64,000 bases of DNA, taken from positions 7,282,501 to 7,346,500 of the forward strand of contig NZ_CP067102.1 of the NCBI RefSeq assembly GCF_016616885.1, in the 5' to 3' direction. The DNA comes from Bradyrhizobium diazoefficiens (GTDB taxonomy: Bacteria > Pseudomonadota > Alphaproteobacteria > Rhizobiales > Xanthobacteraceae). The position numbers were made by a program, and so were the translations under genes. The notes beneath the pieces were generated by a model, which did no database searches, was not told the DNA's origin, and saw nothing but the letters and a program-made list of their open reading frames with translations. Every line of letters starts with the position of its first letter. Position 1 is the stretch's first letter. Shown piece after piece: positions 54,348-63,436 of the stretch.

Positions 54348-54529
54348 CGGACTCTGTCGCAGGAGGTGCCGAACGGTCTCAAGCACTATCATGCGAAAAC
54401 GGCGGCAAAACATCACAAACCGGTGGGTTTAACGGGCGGACAAGCTACCCTATCTATGCTACATCCGGTCCAACACATCGTGCCCCGCAAGGTTTTCCAA
54501 ACGGGGCCCATCCACGGAGACTTTCGACC

Positions 54530-54757
54530 GTGCTGAACAAGTTCGGCCCCTCGGGCCATGGTGAAGCGCAGGTGCAATATCTCGACGGCGATTTCCGCGT
54601 GATCTCGCCGGGGACGTTCGTGCGCTGCGCCATCACCGACACGCGGATCCCGCTCGACGAGCTGAAATACTGGAGCGTGGACCTGCAGGAAGCCTATGCC
54701 ACGCCTGGCGCCGTGCTGCAGCGGCATTTCCCCAACGCGCCAAAGCCGCAGTCGTGA
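54530..54757 (+). CDS. DUF2093 protein
   Basis: A 75-residue protein of the DUF2093 family: GPSGHGEAQVQYLDGDFRVI, GTFVRCAITDTRIPLDELKYWSV. It starts from GTG 54530 after a GGAGA site. DUF2093 proteins are restricted to alphaproteobacteria; no function is known. Confidence 0.9.
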   Translation: MLNKFGPSGHGEAQVQYLDGDFRVISPGTFVRCAITDTRIPLDELKYWSVDLQEAYATPGAVLQRHFPNAPKPQS

Positions 54758-54773
54758 GGCTTCGTCCGCGTGG

Positions 54774-55082
54774 CTATTGCTGCTCGGGACCATCCGCGCC
54801 CACGCACGTCTTGATCGCACTCTTCCGCGCCTCGCCGACCACCTTCTGATCGATCGCCTGCTTCAGGCAATCGAGCCGCGCCTGCGCCATGCAGAGCTGC
54901 ATCTGGTCGCGCTTGTCCTGCCCCTTCAGATTTTGCGTCGTGGCGAGACAGGTTACGCGCTTGGTCGCGGGAACCGGCACCGCGGCGCCCGGAGCAGCGG
55001 GAGCCGGCGTCGTTTGTGCAAACACCGGCGCGACAATCAGACACACAAGGCTTGCGGCAACAGCCGCGAGAGGCAATTTCAT
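54774..55082 (-). CDS. PsiF-repeat-like exported protein
   Basis: A 102-residue protein with a signal peptide (LPLAAVAASLVCLIVAPVFAQ) and a Cys-patterned helical mature part: RVTCLATTQNLKGQDKRDQM, QLCMAQARLDCLKQ and KTCVGADGPEQ. The C-x-K-G-x-x-R spacing recalls PsiF repeats of phosphate-starvation proteins. Predicted periplasmic, with disulfide bonds. Convergent with the DUF2093 gene. Confidence 0.72.
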   Translation of the reverse strand: MKLPLAAVAASLVCLIVAPVFAQTTPAPAAPGAAVPVPATKRVTCLATTQNLKGQDKRDQMQLCMAQARLDCLKQAIDQKVVGEARKSAIKTCVGADGPEQQ

Positions 55083-55151
55083 CGCATTCTCCAGGACCGC
55101 CCTGAAGCGATAAGGGCTTTGCGATGAATGTCGGCTGAATGGCGAACTGCT

Positions 55152-55292
55152 GTAGGGTGGGTTAGCCCCGCGGATTGCGCGAAGCGCAAACCGCTAGGCG
55201 TAACCCACCATGTTTCAGCGAATGCGGGACGAAGATGGTGGGTTACGCCCAGCAACTGCGCTTCGCGCAGTCGCAGGGCTAACCCACCCTAC
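55152..55292. repeat. Palindromic repeat, family D (GTAGGGTGGGTTAGCCC ends)
   Basis: GTAGGGTGGGTTAGCCC (55152-55168) and GGGCTAACCCACCCTAC (55276-55292) are a perfect 17-bp inverted repeat. Between them are GCGTAACCCACCA and TGGTGGGTTACGC plus Gly-rich arms. Same family as 41949-42036. It ends 4 bp from the lpxK stop and may shape that transcript's end. Confidence 0.95.
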
Positions 55293-55296
55293 GGGA

Positions 55297-56313
55297 TCAT
55301 CGCCTGCTGAACCTTCGTTCGCGGGCCTTGTAGAGATGGTCGCTGATCAATTGGCGGAGCGCGGCGGGGTCGTCGAACTCGAGCTGAACCGCGAACGGCA
55401 CGATACCTTCCGGCACGCCCTTGGTACCGCGCAGGCGTGCAAGATCCTTCTCCGTCGTCACCAACATGAGCTGCTCGCGCTGGGCGTCGGCCGCGAGCGC
55501 GGCAAGCTCGGGCTGAGAGAACATGTGATGGTCGGCGAAGGGGCGCGTGCGTGCGACCTCGATGCCGCTGGCGCGCAAGCTGCGGAAGAAGCGCTCGGGA
55601 TCGCCGATGCCGGCAAAGGCGAAAACGGGCTTGCCGAAGAGCTGCGCGACCGCGGCCGCATCCGGCTTCAAGCGCGCGCGCAGCACCGGTTTTTCGCGCG
55701 CGGCAATCTCGGTCGCGACGGCGTCCGCGGCATGACCGTCGCCGATCAGCACCAGCGCGTCGGTGCGCGAAAGCTGCGGCTTCAGCGGGGCGCGCAGCGG
55801 ACCTGCGGGAAACACCTTGCCGTTGCCGAGGCCGCGCTCGCTGTCGATCACGATCAGCGAGGCATCCTTCAACAGAAGCGGGTTCTGGAAGCCGTCATCC
55901 ATCAGGATCACGGTGGCGCCTTGCGATTTGGCCAGCGCGACGCCGTCGAGGCGATCGCGCGCGACCGCAACGGGCACATCGCGCACCATCATCAGCGGTT
56001 CGTCGCCGACGTCGGCGGCGGTGTGACGCATCCGATCGACCATCACCGGGCCGTGCAAGCGTCCGCCATAGCCTCGGCTGAGCACCACCGGCGTCTCGCC
56101 GAGCTCGCGCAACAGCTTCGTCAGTGCCAATACAGTCGGCGTCTTGCCGGCGCCGCCGACATGGTAATTGCCGACGCAGAGCACGGGAATGCCGGCGTCA
56201 AATCCCTTGCGCGCCATGCGGCGTGCGGTGATGGCGCCATAGAGCGCGCCCAATGGGCTGAGCAGATGCGACTTCGGGGAACGCGGCCGGTACCAGAAGG
56301 CCGGCTCACGCAT
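55297..56313 (-). CDS. lpxK: Tetraacyldisaccharide 4'-kinase
   Basis: Phosphorylates the 4' position of the lipid A disaccharide precursor at the inner membrane. MREPAFWYRPRS and LSPLGALYGAITARR begin the protein; the P-loop is VGGAGKTPT near residues 52-60; VLSRGYGG, DDGFQNPLLLKDAS and KDLARL follow. 338 residues. Overlaps the waaA stop by 8 nt. Confidence 0.95.
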   Translation of the reverse strand: MREPAFWYRPRSPKSHLLSPLGALYGAITARRMARKGFDAGIPVLCVGNYHVGGAGKTPTVLALTKLLRELGETPVVLSRGYGGRLHGPVMVDRMRHTAADVGDEPLMMVRDVPVAVARDRLDGVALAKSQGATVILMDDGFQNPLLLKDASLIVIDSERGLGNGKVFPAGPLRAPLKPQLSRTDALVLIGDGHAADAVATEIAAREKPVLRARLKPDAAAVAQLFGKPVFAFAGIGDPERFFRSLRASGIEVARTRPFADHHMFSQPELAALAADAQREQLMLVTTEKDLARLRGTKGVPEGIVPFAVQLEFDDPAALRQLISDHLYKARERRFSRR

Positions 56314-57634
56314 TGGCGGCTCCCATCTCGATCCGCAACTGCATCAGATACGGCTCGAGCGCCATCATGGTGCGATCGAGCGCGCCGCCGAGCTCCGCGA
56401 CGACACCGGTGCCTGCGCTCTGCAGCTTGTCGCGCACGGTCGGCTCGGCCAGCAGCAGGCCGAGCTGCTTGACCAGCGCCTCCTGGGTGTCGGCCTGGCG
56501 CGCGCCGCCCCTGCCATCGAGCGCCTCATAGACATCGGCGAAATTGAAGACGTGCGGACCATGGACGATGGCCGCACCGAGCTTGATCGCTTCGATCGGA
56601 TTCTGTCCGCCGTGGCGGATCAGCGATCCGCCCATGAACACGATCGCCGAGAGGCGGTAGAACAGGCCGAGCTCGCCCATGGTGTCGGCGACATAGATAT
56701 CGGTGGTAGCCGACAGCTGCTCGTCGCGCGAGCGCAGTGCCGGCTTCAGGCCCGACGCCGTGATCATCCCCGCGATCGAAGAGCCGCGATCCGGATGCCG
56801 CGGCACGATCACGGTCAGAAGCTGCGGGAAAAAGCCGACGAGGTTGCGATGCGCGGCGACCAGCATCTCGTCCTCGCCCGGATGGGTCGAAGCCGCGACG
56901 ATGATCGGCCGCCCGCGCGTCATCGCCATCAGCCGTTCGAGCTTGGCCGGATCGGCCGGCGGCGCCGGGACGTCGAGCTTGAGATTGCCTGTCGTGACGA
57001 CGTCGCGGCTGCCGAGCGCGGAGAAACGATCGGCGTCTAGCTTCGACTGCGCCAGGCAGATGTCGAAGCGCGACAGCAGCGCCGAGATGGTGCCGTGCAT
57101 CCGCCGCCAGCGCGGGAACGAGCGCGGCGACATCCGCCCGTTGATCAGCACCATCGGCACCCGGCGCGCCGCCCCCGCCAGGATCAGGTTCGGCCAGAGG
57201 TCGGATTCGATGAACAGCGCCAGCGACGGCTTCCAATGGTCGAGGAAGCGCGCGACATAGCGCGGCGAATCATACGGCACGTATTGATGGATGACGTCGG
57301 GCGGGAAACGCTTTGCGACGACCGCGGCCGAGGTGACCGTGCCCGAGGTCAGCAGGATGCGCAGGTTGAGATCGCGCAGGCGCTCGATCAGCGCGGCCGC
57401 GGCCAAGACCTCGCCGACGCTGGCGCCGTGGATCCAGACCAGCGGGCCGTGCGGGCGCACGTCCTGAGACAGACCCCTCCGCTCGCCGACGCGCGCGGGA
57501 TCTTCCTTGCCCTGCTTCAGCCGCCGCTTGATCAGCGCAGGCGCGAGCGGCACCAGGCCCGTGGCCAGGCGCTGATACATCCGCAGCGTCATGGGCAGCG
57601 ATTTGGGCAGCGCATGGGGCAGCGAATTAGCCAT
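56306..57634 (-). CDS. waaA: 3-deoxy-D-manno-octulosonic acid transferase
   Basis: Adds Kdo to lipid IVA. An N-terminal anchor and helices are followed by LVWIHGASVGEVLAA, LLTSGTVTSAAVV, FIESDLWPNLIL, GNLKLDVPAPP, VPRHPDRG and the sugar-nucleotide motif FMGGSLIRHGGQNPIEA. 442 residues from ATG 57634, which overlaps the acyltransferase stop by 8 nt. Part of the lipid A gene run. Confidence 0.95.
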   Translation of the reverse strand: MANSLPHALPKSLPMTLRMYQRLATGLVPLAPALIKRRLKQGKEDPARVGERRGLSQDVRPHGPLVWIHGASVGEVLAAAALIERLRDLNLRILLTSGTVTSAAVVAKRFPPDVIHQYVPYDSPRYVARFLDHWKPSLALFIESDLWPNLILAGAARRVPMVLINGRMSPRSFPRWRRMHGTISALLSRFDICLAQSKLDADRFSALGSRDVVTTGNLKLDVPAPPADPAKLERLMAMTRGRPIIVAASTHPGEDEMLVAAHRNLVGFFPQLLTVIVPRHPDRGSSIAGMITASGLKPALRSRDEQLSATTDIYVADTMGELGLFYRLSAIVFMGGSLIRHGGQNPIEAIKLGAAIVHGPHVFNFADVYEALDGRGGARQADTQEALVKQLGLLLAEPTVRDKLQSAGTGVVAELGGALDRTMMALEPYLMQLRIEMGAANA

Positions 57635-58340
57635 CTGCAGGTCCCGCGCGACCGAGCTGCGCATAGGCGCGGCGGGTCGCTTCGTTCAGCGTGTCTTCCA
57701 GCTCCTGCCGCAGCGCTTCCATGGTGGCGGCATCGGCATCCGGCGGCACGTGGATTTCCTTGATGCCGACCAGGGCGCCCCGCCCGAACGGCAGATTGAT
57801 GGTGGTGCGGTCCCAGTTCTTGAGCCGGATGAAGCGGCTGGTCGCCATGGCGAAAGGCATGATCGGCCGCCCCGATTCCCGTGCCAGCATGATGATGCCG
57901 AGGCCGGCCACGCGCGAGCGCTTGGGGACATCGGCGGTCAGCGCGACATTACAACCGTCCTGGAGCGTGTACACCATTTCCCTGAAGGCGCCGACGCCGC
58001 CTTTCCGGTGGAAAGCGCCGCCGTGGTCCCCGGAACCGCGGATGAGGCCGATGCCGAGCCGCTCGACGGCGATCGCATTGAACTCGCCGTCGCGATGCCG
58101 GGAGATCAGCACCTTGGCCCGGTAGGACTCCTTGGACTTGATGAACGGGGTGAGGAAATGCTGGCCGTGCCAGAATGCGAAGATCGCCGGGATCTGCGGC
58201 TCGACGATGCCATAGACATCGGGCGGATCGAACGTAAACTTGTTGGTCCGCCAGACCAAACGCAGATATTCGGCCGCCAGGACCCCGACGGCACGCTGAA
58301 ACCAGCTGCTCCGCAGCGTATTGCGAAGCAGTTTTTTCAA
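57627..58340 (-). CDS. Lysophospholipid acyltransferase family protein (DUF374)
   Basis: A 237-residue protein of the DUF374 branch of acyltransferases: FAFWHGQHFLTPF carries the HxxxxD-like region, ISRHRDGEF follows, and later GLIRGSGDHGG and ALTADVPKRSRV. Its place before waaA and lpxK suggests a role in lipid A or envelope acylation; unproven. TTG start in TTGA overlap with the DUF4170 gene. Confidence 0.83.
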   Translation of the reverse strand: MKKLLRNTLRSSWFQRAVGVLAAEYLRLVWRTNKFTFDPPDVYGIVEPQIPAIFAFWHGQHFLTPFIKSKESYRAKVLISRHRDGEFNAIAVERLGIGLIRGSGDHGGAFHRKGGVGAFREMVYTLQDGCNVALTADVPKRSRVAGLGIIMLARESGRPIMPFAMATSRFIRLKNWDRTTINLPFGRGALVGIKEIHVPPDADAATMEALRQELEDTLNEATRRAYAQLGRAGPADG

Positions 58341-58582
58341 CGCGCCTTCGTTTCTTGATTCGGGTCGAGCAGCCGGTGGAGATGGACGATGAAATACCGC
58401 ATCTGCGCGTTGTCGACCGTGCTCTGCGCCTTGGCGCGCCAGGCGGCGTGGGCGGTCGCGTAGTTCGGATAGAGGCCGACGATCTCGACGTCGTCGAGGT
58501 TCTTGAAGGTGTTGTGCTCGAGGTCGAGCAGCTCGCCGCCAATCACGAGATGAAGCAGTTGTTGCGGGGCACTATCTGACAT
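58337..58582 (-). CDS. DUF4170 protein
   Basis: An 81-residue soluble protein of the DUF4170 family (LLHLVIGGELLDLEHNTFKN, VEIVGLYPNYATAHAAWRAKA). It is common beside waaA in Rhizobiales. ATG 58582 was chosen over the longer frame. No function known. Confidence 0.88.
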   Translation of the reverse strand: MSDSAPQQLLHLVIGGELLDLEHNTFKNLDDVEIVGLYPNYATAHAAWRAKAQSTVDNAQMRYFIVHLHRLLDPNQETKAR

Positions 58583-58644
58583 GGGTTCGGTTCCTAAGAG
58601 GCTGCCCGGCAAAGCAGTGTTCGACAAGCACGACGACAAGCGCT

Positions 58645-59457
58645 TCAGGCCAGGGGGCGGTTTCGAAAATGCGCGACAATGCTCGCATGACGATCGCGTC
58701 CCGCTGCCACCAGCACCCCGTGCGTCACTTCCCGACGGTTATAGAGGATGGGATCTCCGGAGAGATCGCTCATCCTACCATCCGCTTCCTGCACGATCAA
58801 ATCGGCCGCCGCAAGATCCCAATCATGGCTGTTGCCCCCCGCAAAAGCCGCATCCAGCCCGCCATTGGCGACCCGGCAGAGCCGGAGCGCCAGCGAACCG
58901 ATTCGCGGATGCAGCTTGATCTCGCCGCCGCTAGGATTGAGCCGCTCGACCATCGGCTTCGGACCGGCGACCCGGGCAAAGTCGAGCGCGGTCCCTCCCG
59001 TCGCCCGGACCGGCTTGCCATTGAGCAGCGTGCCCTGGCCGCGGGCGGCGAGAAAGAATTCGCCGCAGGTCGGCGCGAACACCGCCGCGAGCACCGGCGA
59101 GGCATCCTCGACCAGCGCGACGCTGACGCACCATTCGTCATGGCCGTTGAGATAGTTGCGGGTGCCGTCGATGGGATCGACCACCCAGGTCAGCCGCCGC
59201 GACAGCCGCGTGGCGTCATCGACGCTCTCCTCCGACAGCCAGCCATAGCCGGGCGTGGCGCCGCGCAGGCGTGCTTCGAGGAGATCGTTGACGGCGATGT
59301 CGGCTTCCGAGACCGGCGAGGACGCGCCCTTGATCCACTTCTTCAGTTCGGTGCGAAACATCGACTGTGCGAATGCACCCGCCTCCCGCACCGTGTCTTG
59401 CAGCAGCGCTGCGTCGCGCGTCAGAACGTTTGCGTCGAGACTGTCAGCGTCCGCCAA
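58645..59457 (-). CDS. cysQ: Inositol monophosphatase/3'(2'),5'-bisphosphate nucleotidase family (CysQ-like)
   Basis: A 270-residue Li+-sensitive phosphatase. Metal-binding blocks WLSEESVDD and VVDPIDGTRNYLNG, plus the C-terminal GNSHDWDLAAADLIV, are intact. It lies in a run with pmbA, DUF4170 and lipid A genes. It may hydrolyse PAP or an inositol phosphate; the CysQ name is the usual one for this position. Overlaps pmbA by 14 nt. Confidence 0.85.
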   Translation of the reverse strand: MADADSLDANVLTRDAALLQDTVREAGAFAQSMFRTELKKWIKGASSPVSEADIAVNDLLEARLRGATPGYGWLSEESVDDATRLSRRLTWVVDPIDGTRNYLNGHDEWCVSVALVEDASPVLAAVFAPTCGEFFLAARGQGTLLNGKPVRATGGTALDFARVAGPKPMVERLNPSGGEIKLHPRIGSLALRLCRVANGGLDAAFAGGNSHDWDLAAADLIVQEADGRMSDLSGDPILYNRREVTHGVLVAAGRDRHASIVAHFRNRPLA

Positions 59458-60847
59458 GCGTCAAACCCTCGATGCGCACCGTCGGCGCATTGATGCCGTA
59501 GCGGAACTCGAGATTGTTGGCTGGCTGCATCGACTTGAAGATTTCGAACAGGTGCCCCGCGATCGTCACCTCGCTGACGGGATAGGTGAGCTCGCCGTTC
59601 TCGATCCAGAAGCCGGAGGCGCCGCGGCTGTAATCGCCGGTGACGCCGTTGACGCCGGAGCCGATCAGATCGGTGACGTAAAATCCCTGTTGGATGTCGG
59701 CGATCAGCTCGGCCGGCGTCGGCGTGCCGGGCTCGAGATGCAGATTGTACGGCCCCGGTGAGGGCGAGGACGAGACGCCGCGATGGGCGTGGCCGGTGGT
59801 GGTGAGCCCGAGCTCGCGCGCGGTGGCGCAATCGAGCAGCCAGGTCGTGAGCACGCCCTCGTCGATCAGCGCGGTCTTCTTCACCGCGACGCCCTCGGCG
59901 TCGAACGTCTGCGAGCGCAAGCCGCGCTTGCGCAGGGGATCGTCGATGATGCGGATGTTCCTGGCAAACAGCTGCTGGCCGAGCTTGTCCTTCAGGAAGC
60001 TGGTCTTGCGCGCGATCGAGGCGCCGTTGATGGCGCCAACGACATGGCCGACCAGCGAGCCCGCGACGCGCGGGTCGAACACGACGGGCACCTTGCAGGT
60101 CTCGACCTTGCGCGGATTGTAACGCGCCACCGTGCGCTCGCCGGCGGAGCGGCCGACCAGGTCCGGCGACAACAGATCGGCCCCGTGCGGCGCCGAGGTG
60201 AAGTCGTAGTCGCGCTCCATGCCGGTGCCTTCACCGACGATCGCGGTCGCCGAGATGCCCTGGCTGGACCGCAGATAAGAGCCGTGGAAACCGGTAGAGG
60301 TGACGAGCACCATGCCGCCCATGCCGGCAGAGGCCGAGGCGCCACCGGATTTCGACACGCCCTTCACGGCGAGCGCGGCAGCCTCGGCTTCGAGTGCGCG
60401 GCGCTCGAGCTCGGCAGTTGCGGGCACATCGGGATCGAGCAGATCGAGATCGGGGAAGTCGCGCGCGAGCAGCGCGGGATCAGCAAGGCCGACATATTTG
60501 TCGTCGGGCGCGACGCGTGCCATCGCCACCGCGCGCTCGGCCAGCTTGGTGACGGCATCGCCGCTCGCGTCATTGGTCGAGACCACAGCCTGGCGCCGGC
60601 CGACCAGAACGCGCAGGCCGACATCGTCGCCCTCGGACCGCTCGGATTCCTCGACGCGGCCGTCGCGCACCTCGACGCCTTGCGAGATGCCGCGCACCGC
60701 GACCGCATCGGCCGCATCCGCGCCGGCGCGCTTCGCCGCCTCGACCAGACGCTGCGCGAGATCGGAGAGCGCGGACTGATCGAACAGGTCGCGATTGGAC
60801 TTTGAAGAGTCCTGGGGCGAAAGCGTCGAGCTTGGTGAAGGGTTCAC
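59444..60847 (-). CDS. pmbA: TldD/PmbA family metalloprotease
   Basis: A 467-residue subunit of the TldD/TldE(PmbA) zinc protease. Recognised blocks are AVRGISQGVEVRDG, SERSEGDDVGLRVLVG, KYVGLADP, TDLIGSGVNGVTGDYSRGASGFWIENG and LEFRYGINAPTVRIEGL. PmbA-type members lack the zinc His pair and act with TldD. GTG 60847 (VNPSPSST) was chosen; the longer frame to 60931 is a poor match. Confidence 0.88.
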   Translation of the reverse strand: MNPSPSSTLSPQDSSKSNRDLFDQSALSDLAQRLVEAAKRAGADAADAVAVRGISQGVEVRDGRVEESERSEGDDVGLRVLVGRRQAVVSTNDASGDAVTKLAERAVAMARVAPDDKYVGLADPALLARDFPDLDLLDPDVPATAELERRALEAEAAALAVKGVSKSGGASASAGMGGMVLVTSTGFHGSYLRSSQGISATAIVGEGTGMERDYDFTSAPHGADLLSPDLVGRSAGERTVARYNPRKVETCKVPVVFDPRVAGSLVGHVVGAINGASIARKTSFLKDKLGQQLFARNIRIIDDPLRKRGLRSQTFDAEGVAVKKTALIDEGVLTTWLLDCATARELGLTTTGHAHRGVSSSPSPGPYNLHLEPGTPTPAELIADIQQGFYVTDLIGSGVNGVTGDYSRGASGFWIENGELTYPVSEVTIAGHLFEIFKSMQPANNLEFRYGINAPTVRIEGLTLGGR

Positions 60848-61125
60848 AAACGAAATCCTGTTGGGGCGCGGGAGGTTTCGGGGCGGTCGGGGCCCTGAAC
60901 ACCAGATGTGCCCAAATGGTGCGGACTTCAAGCATTATCAGCCCGCAGAACGCTCAGATTCGCGGCTTCCGCGCAACGTCTCGTCAATCATGCGCGCCAA
61001 GGTCTTGTCAATCATGGCGGGCGGTGACGCTGGATTAACCAGCCTTTTTAAGCGGTTTCGGAAACGAGCGCGCTAAGGTGCTCGCATCGACCGGGAACAT
61101 AATCCTGGCGGGGAGAACTAAAGCC

Positions 61126-61644
61126 GTGAGGCGTCAAACAGCAACATGCGGGGCCAACCCCGCCGGGTCGAGCCGCAGCTTGCGGCTCGACCCCCTTTCC
61201 CTTCCGGTCCGCTTCGATGCGCATGATCCGCGCGCCGACGGCTACACCAGGCAAATCGAGCTTCATCGCGAACGTGTCGTGCTGCGCCGTGCTGTCCGCG
61301 GCATGCAGATGGCGATCAACGTCCGCGTCAGCGACTTCACCGGCGTCGCGCTGCGCGGCAATGACGAGGCGCAGACCCTCGTCCTGGTGCATCGCGATCC
61401 CTCACTCTCCGTTCCGCTGCTGGTCAGTGCCGATGGCGACGATCTCGCCGAAGCCTGGGCGATCTGGAGCGAGATCTTTGCGCTGCCGCAACTCGACGAA
61501 GGTGCCCGCAAACCGGCACCGCGTCGCCGTCGCCACAACGCGATCCGCGACCGCCGTCCGAAATTCCTGATGCGCCGCCGCACCGCCATGACGCGCGAGC
61601 TGCCGGTTCATCGCGAAGAACGCGAGATCATCGCACGGAACTAA
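61126..61644 (+). CDS. DUF6101 family protein
   Basis: A 172-residue protein: LDPLSLPVRFDAHDPRADG, ELHRERVVLRRAVRGMQM, GVALRGNDEAQTLVLVHRDP, DLAEAWAIWSEIFALP, and a strongly basic end (PAPRRRRHNAIRDRRPKF). This is the DUF6101 pattern known in Bradyrhizobium. GTG 61126 follows GGGGAG. Stop codons of this gene and the convergent ubiA overlap by 4 nt. No function. Confidence 0.78.
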   Translation: MRRQTATCGANPAGSSRSLRLDPLSLPVRFDAHDPRADGYTRQIELHRERVVLRRAVRGMQMAINVRVSDFTGVALRGNDEAQTLVLVHRDPSLSVPLLVSADGDDLAEAWAIWSEIFALPQLDEGARKPAPRRRRHNAIRDRRPKFLMRRRTAMTRELPVHREEREIIARN

Positions 61645-62573
61645 GCCGCTCGCATCACCGCGTCGACCAGCAATCCCGCAAACAGCAGCGCCCCTGCGTA
61701 CTTGTTCGAATAGAACAGCCGCTTGCAGAGCTCGGGATTCTCGATCCGGAGCCGCATGATCTGCGACGCCAGATGCGCGGCGAAGGCCGCAAGCCCGATC
61801 CACGCCGGCCAGCGCGCATCGCCTGACGCCAGCGCAACACCGATCAGCATCACCGCGAGGCCATAGAACAGGATCAGCGCCTGATGCGTATGTGCGCCGA
61901 ACAGGCGCGCGGTGGACTTGATGCCGATCAGCGCGTCGTCCTCGGCGTCCTGATGCGCATAGATGGTGTCATAGCCGATCACCCAGGAAATCGCGCCGGC
62001 ATAGAGCACCAGTGCGGTGACGTCGATGCGCCCGAAGGTGACGGCGAATCCCATCAGGGCGCCCCAGGAGAAAGCCAGCCCGAGCACGATCTGCGGCCAC
62101 CAGGTGATGCGCTTCATGAAGGGATAGATCGCAACGATCAGAAGCGAGGCGATCCCGGTCAGAACCGCGAAGCGGTTGAACTGCAAGAGCACCACGAGCC
62201 CGATCAGGGCCTGCGCGACCATGAAGGCCAGCGCCTGTTTGGTGGTCACCTGCCCCGACGGCAGCGGCCGCGAGCGGGTGCGCTCGACCTTGTCGTCGAG
62301 GTCGCGGTCGGTGATGTCGTTCCAGGTGCAGCCGGCACCGCGCATCACGAAGGCGCCGATGAAGAACAGCACGATGACAAGCGGCAGGCGATGGACATCA
62401 TGCGCCATGCCGCTCGCGAGTGCGGCCGACCACCAGCACGGCATCAAGAGCAGCCAGGAGCCGATCGGACGATCGAAGCGGGACAAGCGCAGATACGGCC
62501 GCGCCCATTGCGGCGCGAGCGTATCGACCCAGTTGCCGGTGGAATCGGCAACGCGGGCGGATGCGTCGCTCAT
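61641..62573 (-). CDS. ubiA: 4-hydroxybenzoate polyprenyltransferase
   Basis: Integral-membrane prenyltransferase of ubiquinone synthesis. The Asp motif NDITDRDLDDKVERTRSRPL and the second YAHQDAEDDALIGIKS are intact, with about nine TM helices (LLLMPCWWSAALASG, FMVAQALIGLVVLLQF and more). 310 residues. Start forms an ATGA overlap with the gene upstream. Confidence 0.95.
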   Translation of the reverse strand: MSDASARVADSTGNWVDTLAPQWARPYLRLSRFDRPIGSWLLLMPCWWSAALASGMAHDVHRLPLVIVLFFIGAFVMRGAGCTWNDITDRDLDDKVERTRSRPLPSGQVTTKQALAFMVAQALIGLVVLLQFNRFAVLTGIASLLIVAIYPFMKRITWWPQIVLGLAFSWGALMGFAVTFGRIDVTALVLYAGAISWVIGYDTIYAHQDAEDDALIGIKSTARLFGAHTHQALILFYGLAVMLIGVALASGDARWPAWIGLAAFAAHLASQIMRLRIENPELCKRLFYSNKYAGALLFAGLLVDAVMRAA

Positions 62574-63232
62574 CGGGTGAGGACGTTGCCGTTGAGTGTG
62601 TCGAAGGTGCTGCCGCCCTTCTTGCCGGCATTGGCTTCCGGCGCCGAGCCCGAACCCACCACCTCACTCAGCGACGGACCGGCCGGACCGCGCGGTTGGT
62701 TCTGCATCTGCTGCGCAACGTTGCAGACCTTCGTCGCCATGGCCTCGGTGTTCTTGTGGCCGTCCTTCATCTGGGCGCCGACGTTCGCCGGGATTCCGCA
62801 TTTGGCGGCATGAACCTCGATGTATTTGATCATCTTGGTCTCAGCCTGGCTGAAATTGCGGATCAGCTTGCAGGCCTCGTCCGGCGGCGCGTGACGATCG
62901 CTCGCGGCCTTGATCAGCTTGCCGCGCTTCTCGGCCTCCTCGCGGAGCGGCATGAACGCCTTCATGCAATCCTCGCCGGGACCGCCTTGCGTCGGCGGCG
63001 CCGCGCTGAATGCGCCGGCACCACCGATGGGGGCCGCGCCGTTGGTCGGGAACGAGGCTTGCGGCGCACCGCCGACGGAGGCGACTGGCGCCGAACCGTT
63101 GACGGGCGGAAACGCGGAACTGGTTGCGGCCTGGTTCGGCAGCGGCGCCGGGAACCCCTGGGCATGAGCGCCGACGGCGCCCATGGTGACCATGGCGGCA
63201 GTGATCGGAACCATCAAACGACGGATCATCAA
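62570..63232 (-). CDS. Exported hypothetical protein, Ala/Gly/Pro-rich
   Basis: A 220-residue protein: signal peptide (MVPITAAMVTMGAVGAHAQG), a low-complexity Pro/Gly/Ala/Ser region, a helical part with Cys residues (EDCMKAFMPLREEAEK, DEACKLIRNFSQAETK, AAKCGIPANVG) and a disordered tail. Periplasmic in prediction. Known only as a hypothetical of bradyrhizobia. Cotranscribed with ubiA. Confidence 0.75.
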   Translation of the reverse strand: MMIRRLMVPITAAMVTMGAVGAHAQGFPAPLPNQAATSSAFPPVNGSAPVASVGGAPQASFPTNGAAPIGGAGAFSAAPPTQGGPGEDCMKAFMPLREEAEKRGKLIKAASDRHAPPDEACKLIRNFSQAETKMIKYIEVHAAKCGIPANVGAQMKDGHKNTEAMATKVCNVAQQMQNQPRGPAGPSLSEVVGSGSAPEANAGKKGGSTFDTLNGNVLTR

Positions 63233-63436
63233 GATAGTCTCTCCGGCAGGAGCTTACGGGCTCGGCGTCTTCCCAATTGAAGCGCAACCAGCGTGCTCGC
63301 GATTTTACGATTCCCGCCGGGGCTTAACAACCCGTCGAATAGGGCAAGAGCGCGGCGCGCCGACGCACCAATTTGGCAATATTTACCGAAACGGCTGCTT
63401 TCGGTTAAGAACGGCGGCAAATCGGACTTTTGATCA

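Noticed and set aside
55210..56472. 420-residue plus-strand ORF over lpxK and waaA
   Set aside because: Antisense to two genes with clear motifs.
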